A stretch of DNA of 33,592 bases from Klenkia terrae (GTDB taxonomy: Bacteria; Actinomycetota; Actinomycetes; Mycobacteriales; Geodermatophilaceae): positions 4,390,581-4,424,172 of the forward strand of contig NZ_UEXK01000004.1 in the NCBI RefSeq assembly GCF_900491935.1. The letters run 5' to 3'. A program made the translations under genes and the position numbers. Below the pieces are notes generated by a model, which saw only the letters and a program-made list of their open reading frames with translations, ran no database searches and was not told where the DNA came from. This document shows positions 21,826-29,234 of this stretch, in pieces. Numbering within the stretch: the stretch's first letter is position 1; each line of letters begins with the position of its first letter.

Positions 21826-22308
21826 ATGACCTCGCTGCAGGAACGACGGGCCGCCCCGGCCCTGCCCCCGTTCACGACCCTGGACCGGGTGCTCGACGAC
21901 TGGCTCCGTGCACTGCCGCTGTCCCGCGAGGTGCTGCTGCGGCCACTGGCAGACCGTCCGGCCGGGCAGGACCTCATCCGCGTGGACGAGCACCGCGACG
22001 GCTCGACGCTCGTGGTCCGGGCCGAGCTACCCGGCATCGACCCCGAGCGGGACGTCGATGTGGTCGTCGCCGGCGGGATGCTGCGGATCGACGCCCGGCG
22101 GGAGTCCGAGGAGGAGCACCGCGAGGACGGGTGCATCCGGCACGAACTCCGGCGTGGTCACCTGACCCGTACCCTCCCGCTCCCCGAGGGCACCACGGAG
22201 GGGGACGTGTCGGCGAGCTACCGCGACGGGATCCTGGAGGTGCGTGTGCCCGTCGCCGAGCAGCCCACGGCACCCGCCGAGACCCGGGTCCCGGTGAGCC
22301 GCACCTGA
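21826..22308 (+). CDS. Hsp20 / alpha-crystallin small heat-shock protein (HspX-like)
   Basis: A 160-residue holdase chaperone that keeps unfolding proteins soluble without ATP. The alpha-crystallin domain spans about 45-145 (IRVDEHRDGSTLVVRAELPGIDPERDVDV... to GILEVRVPV), with the conserved A-x-x-x-G-I-L-x-V motif near the end (SASYRDGILEVRVP) and a flexible tail. HspX/Acr (Rv2031c), the best-known DosR target, is in this family. The ATG at 21826 follows TGGAGGAA at good spacing. A hairpin terminator follows at 22316, so it is probably monocistronic. Confidence 0.93.
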   Translation: MTSLQERRAAPALPPFTTLDRVLDDWLRALPLSREVLLRPLADRPAGQDLIRVDEHRDGSTLVVRAELPGIDPERDVDVVVAGGMLRIDARRESEEEHREDGCIRHELRRGHLTRTLPLPEGTTEGDVSASYRDGILEVRVPVAEQPTAPAETRVPVSRT

Positions 22309-22315
22309 GTTCCCA

Positions 22316-22351
22316 CCGCGGACCGGACCGGCGGAGGCCGGTCGTCCGCGG
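22316..22351 (+). terminator. Hairpin terminator after hsp20
   Basis: CCGCGGAC pairs with GTCCGCGG and the inner GACCGGC with GCCGGTC around a GGAG loop, giving a long GC-rich stem 8 bases after the Hsp20 stop. There is no U-tract. Confidence 0.7.
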
Positions 22352-22391
22352 GGCGTCGAGCCCTCCCACGTGGGTGGGACTCCGCCGTCCT

Positions 22392-22422
22392 CACCGGAGT
22401 GGCACGAGGTGCAACTCCGGTG
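22392..22422. repeat. Hairpin with a 9-bp perfect outer stem
   Basis: CACCGGAGT (22392-22400) and ACTCCGGTG (22414-22422) are exact reverse complements; inside, GCAC-GAG-GTGC forms a second stem. The 31-base structure lies between the convergent hsp20 and kinase genes and could be a terminator for minus-strand transcripts or a regulatory RNA element. Confidence 0.6.
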
Positions 22423-22674
22423 GGGAACGGGCGGGAGGACCTCGGACCCTGGCGGCAACCGTCCAGGACGGACACCGTGGGCCGTACCGAGAACCCTGTG
22501 GTCGATGTGCGTGGTCGGCCGGGACCGGGTCATCGGCCCGGCCCGGGAGCCCCCCGTCTCCCGGGTCGGGTCTCGTGCAGCGGGGTGGATCCCGCCCGTC
22601 GCCTCGTGGGCCGACGGGTGCCGGGCACCGGCTCGGGCCGCCGGCCACCACCGTCCTGGTGGTCGTCCACCCCG

Positions 22675-24432
22675 TCACCCGTTCGGCGACACCGGCAGCG
22701 GGACCTCCCAGCGCAGCAGCGTCCCCCATCCGTCGGCCACCGGCCGCACCGTGCACGAGCCGCCCCGACGCTCGGCGCGCTCGGCCAGGTTCCGCAGCCC
22801 GCTGCGGGCGACGGTCGGGTCGACGCCGCGGCCGTCGTCCCGCACCTCGAGGACCACCCGGTCGGTGACGTCCACGGTGACCGTGACGTGCCGGGCGCCG
22901 GAGTGCCGGGCGGCATTGCTCACGCCCTCGCGGACCACGGCGGTGACCTCCCCGGCCAGGTCACCGGTGACCAGGTTGTCGACCGCGCCGGACATGCGCA
23001 CCGTGCAGTCCAGCTCCTCGCCCGCGGTCTCGGTGACGACGTCCAGCACCTGGCGTCGGAGGCTCTCGCCGTGGTCGGCGCCGTCGGTGGTGTGCAGGTC
23101 GAAGATCGTGGTGCGGATGTCCCTGACCGTCTCGTCGAGCTGGCCCACCACCTGCCGCAACCGCTGGTGGATCGCGACGTCGTGGACCCGGTTCGTGGTG
23201 GCCTGCAGGCTGAGGCCTGCGGCGAACAGCCGTTGGATGACGTGGTCGTGCAGGTCCCGGGCGATCCGGTCGCGGTCTTCGTAGACATCGAGCCTCCGGG
23301 CGACCTGCGCGCGGGTCGCCATGTCCAGCGCCAGCGCGACCTGGTCGGCGAACTCGCAGACCAGAGGGCCCACCGCTGGGTCGAAGGGTGCCCCGCCACC
23401 CCGGCGGGCGACGACCAGGACCGCGGCCCGCGCGTCGATGCTGCGCAACGGGACCCCGAGCGTGGAACCCCACGGCACGTGCCTGTTCGGCCCGTCGTAG
23501 GGGATGCCGCCCATGTCGAGGGCAACCATCTCCCCGGCGGCGTGCACTGCCCCCAGAGCCGGCGCGTCGTCAGGGTGCAGGCGCCGGCCGGTGCTGTCGA
23601 CGAGCCCGTCCCCTGCCTGCGCCCGGACCTCGTAGGCGCCGTCGCCGGAGTCCGGTCCGGTGAACAGCCACACGCCGTCGGCAGCGGCCAGGTCGGCCAC
23701 CCGGTCCACGACGAGGTGGAGCGCCTCGTCCGGTGACATGCCGTTGAGCAGTGCTCCGCGGACATCGCCCACGGCGTCGGTCCACCGGCGCCGGAGCTCG
23801 CCCTGCTCGAAGAGCCGGGCGTTGTCGATCGCGATCCCGGCCGCCCCGGCGAGGGCGACCAGCACGGCGGTGTCCTCGGCGGTGAACTGGCCGCCACCGC
23901 GCTTCTCGGTCATGTACAGGTTTCCGAAGACCGTGCCCCGGACCAGCACCGGCACCCCGAGGAAGGTGTGCATCGGTGGATGCCCCGGGGGGAAGCCGAC
24001 CGACGCGGGGTGCGAGCTCAGCTCCGCGATGCGCAGGGGGTGCGGGTCGGTGATCAGCTGACCCAGTACGCCCTTCCCCTCGGGCAGGTGACCCATCGTC
24101 GCCTGCACGTCGTCGTCGAGACCGACGGTGATGAACGCCCCCAGCCCGCCTGTCGGGTCGAGCACCCCGAGGGCGCCGTACCGCGCGTCGACCAGCCTCG
24201 TCGAGGCCTCGACGATCTGCCGCAGCGTGGTGTCCAGGTCGAGGCCGGTGGTGACGCTGAGGAAGGCGTCCAGCAGATCCTGCACGCGCTCCTGGGTGCG
24301 GGCGACTGCGGACAGGCGCTCCTGGACCTCTCCCAGCAGCTCGGTCAGCCGCATGCCGGCGAGCGGGGACGGGGGGTGCTCACCGCCCGCCGCGGGCGGG
24401 GCGCCGGCTGGTTCGACCATGCCCGAGAGCAT
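22675..24432 (-). CDS. Second DevS/DosT-type sensor histidine kinase
   Basis: A 585-residue kinase with the same build as the one at 9915-11651: GAF-A (about 62-208) with FPPGHPPM and H151 at the DosS heme-ligand position, GAF-B (about 232-372), phospho-acceptor H395 in RIARDLHDHVIQRLF, and an ATPase domain with VREGVSNAARHSGARH and DDGRGVDP. It lacks the CxxC of the first kinase. The ATG at 24432 is used; the ATG at 24420 is equally possible and neither has a strong ribosome site. The gene stands alone, divergent from a Usp gene, with one DevR-like box (24489-24502) between them. Two kinases with a single regulator recall DosS and DosT of M. tuberculosis. Confidence 0.93.
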   Translation of the reverse strand: MLSGMVEPAGAPPAAGGEHPPSPLAGMRLTELLGEVQERLSAVARTQERVQDLLDAFLSVTTGLDLDTTLRQIVEASTRLVDARYGALGVLDPTGGLGAFITVGLDDDVQATMGHLPEGKGVLGQLITDPHPLRIAELSSHPASVGFPPGHPPMHTFLGVPVLVRGTVFGNLYMTEKRGGGQFTAEDTAVLVALAGAAGIAIDNARLFEQGELRRRWTDAVGDVRGALLNGMSPDEALHLVVDRVADLAAADGVWLFTGPDSGDGAYEVRAQAGDGLVDSTGRRLHPDDAPALGAVHAAGEMVALDMGGIPYDGPNRHVPWGSTLGVPLRSIDARAAVLVVARRGGGAPFDPAVGPLVCEFADQVALALDMATRAQVARRLDVYEDRDRIARDLHDHVIQRLFAAGLSLQATTNRVHDVAIHQRLRQVVGQLDETVRDIRTTIFDLHTTDGADHGESLRRQVLDVVTETAGEELDCTVRMSGAVDNLVTGDLAGEVTAVVREGVSNAARHSGARHVTVTVDVTDRVVLEVRDDGRGVDPTVARSGLRNLAERAERRGGSCTVRPVADGWGTLLRWEVPLPVSPNG

Positions 24433-24488
24433 CGCAGCCCCGGTAGCGGGTGAACAGGCTCCGGACGAGACCGGGTGGACCACGGACG

Positions 24489-24502
24489 GGGACCTTCGTC
24501 CC
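24489..24502. promoter_or_regulatory. DevR-like box between kinase 2 and a Usp gene
   Basis: GGGACCTTCGTCCC, identical to the box upstream of devR (9133-9146). It is 57 bases from the kinase ATG and 100 bases from the Usp GTG, so it may control both. Confidence 0.75.
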
Positions 24503-24601
24503 GCCCGTCCAGGACGTGCGCCCGTCCTGGGTGGGCTCACGGGTGAAGACGCTGGCACCAGCCCGGTGCACGCACCCGGGGACGACACCGAGGAGGCCGT
24601 G

Positions 24602-25594
24602 GTGGACGACGAGACCGAGCCGAACGACCGGCAGGGCCGCGCGGGGACCAGGAGCGGGCACCCCCGGGTGGTGGTCGGCGTCGACGGGTCAGCCGGCTCC
24701 CGGGACGCCCTCGGGTGGGCACTCGTCGCGGCGGCCCGCGCCGGTGCGTCACTCGAGGTCGTGTCCGCCTTCCCGGTGGACTTCTACTGGACCGACCCCT
24801 ACCTGCTCGACCGCGGCCGGGTCGACTCGCTGCGCTCGGACACCGGGGCGCGGACGCGGGAACTCGTCGAGGCGGTCCGCCGGGAGCCCGGCGTGGCCGC
24901 AGTCCCGGGCACCGGCGACGTCCCGGCGGAGGTCACCGTGGTGGCCGGGGCGCCGGCCGAGCACCTGGTCCGCGTGGCCGAGGGCGCCGACCTGCTCGTC
25001 GTCGGCAGCCGGGGCCGTGGCGGCATCCGCAGCACCCTCCTCGGCTCGGTGGCGCTGCACTGCTCCACCCATGCCGCGTGCCCGGTCGTCGTCGTCCACC
25101 CCTCGACGACGACCGGCCCGGCCCGTGTGGTCGTCGGGGTGGACGGGTCGGTGCCGTCCCGGACCGCGCTGGCCAGGGCAGCTGAGGCGGCTGCCGAGCG
25201 GGGCGCGGAGCTCGAGGTGGTGGCCGCGTACGACCTGCCGAACTACTGGAGCGAGCTGTACGTCGTGCTCGCCGAGTCGCTCGAGGAGGTCCAGGACGCC
25301 GCCCGACGACACGCCGAGGCAGCGGTCGCCGAGGTGCTGGGAGAGCAGCCGACGGTCCCGGTGACCGTGGTGACCGTCCGGGGGACGGCGGGGGAGGCGC
25401 TCGTGCAGCAGGCCGCCGGCGCCGAGCTGCTGGTCGTGGGCAGCCGCAGCCGGAACGCGCTGTCGGGCATGCTGCTCGGCTCGGTGTCCCTGCACAGCGT
25501 GGTGCACGCGCCCTGCCCGGTGATGGTCGTGCACCCGGCGCCGGGCGCCGCCCAGGAAGGGACGTCGTCCACCCTGGCCGGCGCCGCGAACTGA
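24602..25594 (+). CDS. Universal stress protein, tandem Usp domains, canonical ATP-binding type
   Basis: A 330-residue protein with two complete Usp domains (about 20-165 and 172-315). Both begin RVVVGVDGS, and both loops match the ATP-binding pattern: GSRGRGGIRSTLLGSVA and GSRSRNALSGMLLGSVS. The aromatic stretches FYWTDPYL and NYWSELYV sit at the same place in each half, as in the Usp at 2425, with which it shares overall build; the two are probably paralogues. The GTG at 24602 follows AGGAGG at 5 bases; the GTG just before it would be too close. It is divergent from the second DevS-like kinase. Confidence 0.92.
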   Translation: MDDETEPNDRQGRAGTRSGHPRVVVGVDGSAGSRDALGWALVAAARAGASLEVVSAFPVDFYWTDPYLLDRGRVDSLRSDTGARTRELVEAVRREPGVAAVPGTGDVPAEVTVVAGAPAEHLVRVAEGADLLVVGSRGRGGIRSTLLGSVALHCSTHAACPVVVVHPSTTTGPARVVVGVDGSVPSRTALARAAEAAAERGAELEVVAAYDLPNYWSELYVVLAESLEEVQDAARRHAEAAVAEVLGEQPTVPVTVVTVRGTAGEALVQQAAGAELLVVGSRSRNALSGMLLGSVSLHSVVHAPCPVMVVHPAPGAAQEGTSSTLAGAAN

Positions 25595-25621
25595 CCGCCC
25601 GACCGTCGCCCAGGAGGAGCA

Positions 25622-25662
25622 GGGGGCCTTGGTCCCCGAGGGCCGAGCCGTACCGCTCTCGC
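25622..25662 (+). repeat. Composite regulatory element, copy 2
   Basis: GGGGGCCTTGGTCCC, six variable bases, then CCGAGCCGTACCGCTCTCGC, matching copy 1 at 16267-16307 in order and spacing. The box core is 25623-25636. Here the element points toward the gene at 25727, 65 bases downstream. The CCGTACCGC part lies about 20 bases from the box centre, where a -10 region could be. Confidence 0.65.
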
Positions 25663-25726
25663 CGCGGCCGAGCCGCCCGCCGATCGTGGAGGGGCAGGGA
25701 TCAGACCCGCTGGGAGGAGAACCACC

Positions 25727-26041
25727 ATGACCACACCTCAGGACGCCGGGACGTCGCGGCAGCGCCCACGCCCCGACCCGCTCGCCATGTCACCGGCGGA
25801 GAAGGTGGCCGCGGAGTGGGAGGCCCGGCACGACGCCGCGGCCCGCGGCCACAGCGGTTCCGCCGGCGCCGTTCAGCACTACCTCGCCGAGTCGCGGGCC
25901 CGCGAGGCGCAGCGCGGCGGGTCCGGGTCGGCCGCGCACGCCTCGACGCCGCCCCACAGCCCGGCACCGGTGGACCCGGCGTCGTCGACCCCGCCCCCGG
26001 CCCGGCGCCGACGCTGGTGGCCCTTCGGCAGAGCTCGCTGA
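25727..26041 (+). CDS. Small unknown protein under a DevR-like box
   Basis: A 104-residue soluble protein that I do not recognise. The first half is charged and probably helical (MSPAEKVAAEWEARHDAAAR, 21-40, then GAVQHYLAESRAREAQR); the second half is a Pro/Ser/Ala linker ending in the basic-aromatic tail RRRRWWPFGRAR. The start is clear: ATG with GGGAGGAG at 6-7 bases. Codon use resembles its neighbours. It is monocistronic, with the composite box element just upstream. The WWPFGR tail could contact the membrane or nucleic acid, but this is a guess. Confidence 0.75.
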   Translation: MTTPQDAGTSRQRPRPDPLAMSPAEKVAAEWEARHDAAARGHSGSAGAVQHYLAESRAREAQRGGSGSAAHASTPPHSPAPVDPASSTPPPARRRRWWPFGRAR

Positions 26042-26059
26042 GCGCGGATCCCCCGCACC

Positions 26060-27658
26060 TCAACCGGGCACGAGGTCCCGGCGTCGGAACGAGCCGAGAC
26101 CGGCCGCCAGCAGCGCGACGGCCAGCGCAGACAGGGTGAGCAGCGGCAGCGCCGCCCACTTCTCGGCCGGCACCGCCGGCGTCCGGGCCACGGGGGACAG
26201 GACGGTCACCCATCCCGGCCAGTCGAAGGACTCGGCGAACAGGGTGATGCCCGCGACGCCCCCGACGACGATCCATGCGGCGGGCACCGCGGCGGCGGGG
26301 ACAGCGCCGAGGAGCGCCCCCGCCAGCCCGGCCACCACCCACACCGCCGGTGCGTAGCCCAGCGCCGCCCCGGTGAGCCGGAGCAGGTCCGTTGCGTCAC
26401 CGGTGACCACCGCGCGGCTGACGCCGGTGGCCAACCCGTCCAGCGCGAGCAGGGCCGTGGCCCCCACCAGGGCCACCGTCAGGTGGCTGCCCAGCCAGCG
26501 GAGCCGGCCGACACCGGCGGCCAGCACCGGCTCGGCCCGGCCGGCGGCCTCCTCGGTGCGCGCCCCGATCGTGGCCGAGACGGTGTAGCCGGCCACCATC
26601 AGCGCGGTGACCTGCAGGGTGACCCCGAGGTAGGCGTTGACCAGGCCGGCGGTCGAGCCCGCGGGGAAGAACACCTGTGCATCCGGGTTGTCACCGATCA
26701 GCGTCTCGACGGACTCGGCCAGGCCTCCGTAGACCAGGCCGAGCAGGACGATCCCCGCCGCCCACGCCAGCAGGGCGCCGCGGTGCAGCCGCCAGGCCAG
26801 GCCCAGCGGGCTGGACAGCGACCGCGGTGCCGTGGCCGCCCCGGGTCGGGGTTGCAGAAGCCCCGACCCCAGGTCGCGGCGGTCCAGCAGGTGCCGGGCG
26901 GCCAGCATCAGCACCGGCGTCCCGACCACGGGCAGCAGCAGCGGCCACCACCGGTCCGCCGACCACGGGTGGGTGGCCTGGGCCCAGCCGACGGGCGATG
27001 CCCAGGACAGCCCGTCGTGGGTGATGTCGCCGATCGCCCGCACCACGAGGGACAGCCCGAGCGCGCCACCGACCAGCCCGTGCACACCCCTGGTCCCCGC
27101 GGTCAGCTGCGCACAGACGGCGGTGACCCCGGTGAACACCCAGCCGACGCCGGCGGTGGCGGTGCCCAGCAGCACTGAACCCTGCTCCGGCAGACCGGTC
27201 AGCGCCGCCCCTGCCGCGACCGACGCCCCCATCCCCGTGCAGGCCAGCACCGACAGCAGGGTGGCCGCCGTCACCGGCGCGTGCCGCCCGACCTGCGCCG
27301 AGCGGACGAGCTCGGTCCGGCCGGACTCCTCGTCGGCCCGGGTGTGCCGCGCGGTGGTGAACATCGCCATCAGCACGGTGAGCACCACCAGCGGGGTCGA
27401 GATCTCGAAGGCAACCGTGCCGGCCACCGTGTCCAGGCCCACCGGCGGCCCGGAGAACGCGATGCTGGCCGCGTTGCTCCCCGCCGACGCCTGGTAGGCC
27501 GCCAGTGCCTCGGGAGTCCGGTAGATGGTCTGGTTGGAGGTGGACTGGACGGCCACCAGCGCGCCGCCGGCGAGCAGCCACACCGGTAGGCGCAGCCGGT
27601 CCCGGCGCACCGCGAACCCCAACAGCGCCAGGGTGCCGGTCAGCGTCGGGGTGCTCAC
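26060..27658 (-). CDS. ABC-2 type exporter permease (antibiotic/polyketide exporter-like)
   Basis: About 532 residues with roughly twelve membrane helices in two similar halves, as in the large actinobacterial ABC permeases annotated as polyketide or tetronasin exporters. The two halves begin with [21 protein letters not shown] and [19 protein letters not shown], and each has a cytoplasmic [13 protein letters not shown] / [13 protein letters not shown] loop, the family hallmark E-x-G-R. It would form the channel for the ATPase encoded upstream; the substrate is unknown. The GTG at 27658 overlaps the ATPase stop (GTGA); the ATG at 27667 gives a 13-base overlap instead. Confidence 0.88.
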   Translation of the reverse strand: MSTPTLTGTLALLGFAVRRDRLRLPVWLLAGGALVAVQSTSNQTIYRTPEALAAYQASAGSNAASIAFSGPPVGLDTVAGTVAFEISTPLVVLTVLMAMFTTARHTRADEESGRTELVRSAQVGRHAPVTAATLLSVLACTGMGASVAAGAALTGLPEQGSVLLGTATAGVGWVFTGVTAVCAQLTAGTRGVHGLVGGALGLSLVVRAIGDITHDGLSWASPVGWAQATHPWSADRWWPLLLPVVGTPVLMLAARHLLDRRDLGSGLLQPRPGAATAPRSLSSPLGLAWRLHRGALLAWAAGIVLLGLVYGGLAESVETLIGDNPDAQVFFPAGSTAGLVNAYLGVTLQVTALMVAGYTVSATIGARTEEAAGRAEPVLAAGVGRLRWLGSHLTVALVGATALLALDGLATGVSRAVVTGDATDLLRLTGAALGYAPAVWVVAGLAGALLGAVPAAAVPAAWIVVGGVAGITLFAESFDWPGWVTVLSPVARTPAVPAEKWAALPLLTLSALAVALLAAGLGSFRRRDLVPG

Positions 27659-28575
27659 GACGACCATCTGCCGGCCGGGACGGCCTCGGTCGGGACGTCA
27701 CCGTACTGCCGCAGGAACAGCTCCTCCAGCGTCGGCGGGGCGCTGACCAGGCTGCGCAGGCCGGCCTCGACCAGTCGTCGGACGGCACCGTCGAGCTGGT
27801 CGCGGTCGACGTCGAACCGCACCCGCCGGTCGGCGACCTGCAGCCCGTGCACGCCGGGGAGGCCGGTCAACCCGGTGACGGCGCGCTCCGTCTCGGCGGT
27901 GACCGACGTCCGGGTCAGCGAGCGCAGCTCGGCGAGGGTCCCGCTCTGCACGGTCCGCCCCAGCCGGATGATGCTCACCCGGTCGCACAGCGCCTCGGCC
28001 TCGGCCAGGAGGTGGCTGGACAACAGCACGGTGCGCCCCTCGGCCCGGGCCTCGCGGATGCAGCTCTGGAAGATGGCCTCCATGAGCGGGTCGAGGCCGG
28101 AGGTCGGTTCGTCGAGCACGAGCAGCTCCACGTCGGAGGCCAGGGCCGCGACCAGGGCGACCTTCTGCCGATTGCCCTTGGAGTAGGTGCGCGCCTTCTT
28201 CCGCGGGTCGAGCTCGAAGCGTTCCAGCAGCTGCTCTCGGCGCCGCCGGTCGATCCCGCCCCGCAGCCGGCTGAGCAGGTCGATCACCTCGCCACCGCTG
28301 AGGGTCGGCCACAGCGTGACGTCGCCGGGCACGTAGGCCAGCCGCCGGTGCAGCGCGACGGCGTCCCGCCAGGGGTCCCCCCCGAGCAGCCGGACGCGTC
28401 CGGAGGTGGGCCGCAGCAGACCCAGCAGCACCCGGATGGTGGTCGACTTGCCCGATCCGTTCGGGCCGAGGAACCCGTGCACCTCACCGGCCCGCACCTG
28501 GAGGTCGAGCCCGTCCAGGGCGCGGGTGCGCCCGAAGGTCTTGACCAGGTCCGACACCGAGATCACCGCGGTCAC
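27655..28575 (-). CDS. ABC transporter ATP-binding protein
   Basis: A 306-residue ATPase partner of the following permease. Walker A is GPNGSGKST (about 37-45), the Q-loop region follows, the signature is the variant YSKGNRQKV (about 132-140) in place of LSGGQ, Walker B is LLVLDEP with the D-loop SGLDP, and the switch His is in LLSSHLL. The C-terminal 90 residues form the usual DrrA-type extension. The GTG at 28575 is chosen; a second GTG at 28566 is possible. No strong ribosome site is visible. A poor DevR-like site (GGGACCGGCGACCC, 28635-28648) lies upstream, so regulon membership is doubtful. Confidence 0.9.
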   Translation of the reverse strand: MTAVISVSDLVKTFGRTRALDGLDLQVRAGEVHGFLGPNGSGKSTTIRVLLGLLRPTSGRVRLLGGDPWRDAVALHRRLAYVPGDVTLWPTLSGGEVIDLLSRLRGGIDRRRREQLLERFELDPRKKARTYSKGNRQKVALVAALASDVELLVLDEPTSGLDPLMEAIFQSCIREARAEGRTVLLSSHLLAEAEALCDRVSIIRLGRTVQSGTLAELRSLTRTSVTAETERAVTGLTGLPGVHGLQVADRRVRFDVDRDQLDGAVRRLVEAGLRSLVSAPPTLEELFLRQYGDVPTEAVPAGRWSS

Positions 28576-28666
28576 AGCTGAGGACCGTGCCCGGCCGGGC
28601 GGTCCGCGGGAAGGTGCTCCCGCTGCTGATCCGCGGGACCGGCGACCCTGGTCCCGTCGCCGCAGG

Positions 28667-29160
28667 TCACGCTGCGCCCGGGGGCACGACCTGGTCGACC
28701 TCGAGCTGGGCGGCCACCCGGTCCGCCCAGCGGTCGATCGCCGGCCAGTCCCGTGCGTCGCCGGGACTACCGCCGACCGCCCGCCAGAAGGCCCGACCGG
28801 CCAGGCCCACCTCCCGGGTGTCGACGACCCTGGCGAACAGCGGGTGGACGTGCAGCGCCAGGCCCGGGGCGAACTTCCGTTGCACCCGGCGGACCTCCTG
28901 TGCGGCCATCCGGCGGCCCAGGAACCCGTCCGGGGCCACGCCGCCGACGCTGAAGGCCCAGCAGGGCCGTGCAGGGACCTCGAACGCGCGCCGGAGGAAG
29001 TCGACCGCCTCCGGCAACCACGCCATGCCGTGCACCGCGCTGCCCACCACCCGTGCACCAAAGTCCTACGGCTGCACGTCCGGGCCCAGCGGCAGGCAGG
29101 CGACCAGCACCCCGGACCCGCGCAGCCGGGCGGCAAACCGTTCGGCGATCGGGACGTAGG
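28667..29160 (-). pseudogene. Flavodoxin-domain pseudogene with an in-frame TAG
   Basis: Reading the minus strand in one frame gives [18 protein letters not shown], then [10 protein letters not shown], a TAG stop at 29066-29068, then [18 protein letters not shown] and a full flavodoxin C-terminal half (PCWAFSVGG... to VPPGAA). Homology continues across the stop in the same frame, so it is a nonsense mutation, not a frameshift. The N-terminal FMN phosphate loop (expected T/S-x-x-x-T/S) is also missing; only [11 protein letters not shown] is left. The related intact gene is at 12254-12832. A 127-residue product could still start after the stop but would lack the FMN site. Confidence 0.8.
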
Positions 29161-29234
29161 CCGGGCGCGGGACCGGCTGGGCGGGACCCCGGGATCGACC
29201 TGCGGTGCGGGCGGGAGAGCGAGGAGGGTCCCCG

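Larger units (their letters stand above)
22309..22674. other. Non-coding interval between convergent genes
   Basis: No gene is supported. It holds the hsp20 terminator (22316-22351), the hairpin at 22392-22422, a weak DevR-like half site (AGGACCTCGGACCCT, 22436-22450), and just before the kinase end CCACCA/TGGTGG, a small stem. On the plus strand a short stretch near 22645-22675 would read TTVLVVVHPVT, like the last strand of a Usp, but nothing upstream supports a Usp remnant. Confidence 0.45.

Noticed and set aside
22640-22680. Usp remnant on the plus strand (TTVLVVVHPVT)
   Set aside because: Only one short strand-like stretch matches and no Usp motif precedes it; probably chance.
28635-28656. 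DevR-like box upstream of the ABC transporter
   Set aside because: Half sites are present but spacing and symmetry are poor; not better than expected in such GC-rich sequence.
29183-29196. DevR-like box upstream of the DUF4389 gene
   Set aside because: GGGACCCCGGGATC has only the left half and overlaps pseudogene sequence; too weak.
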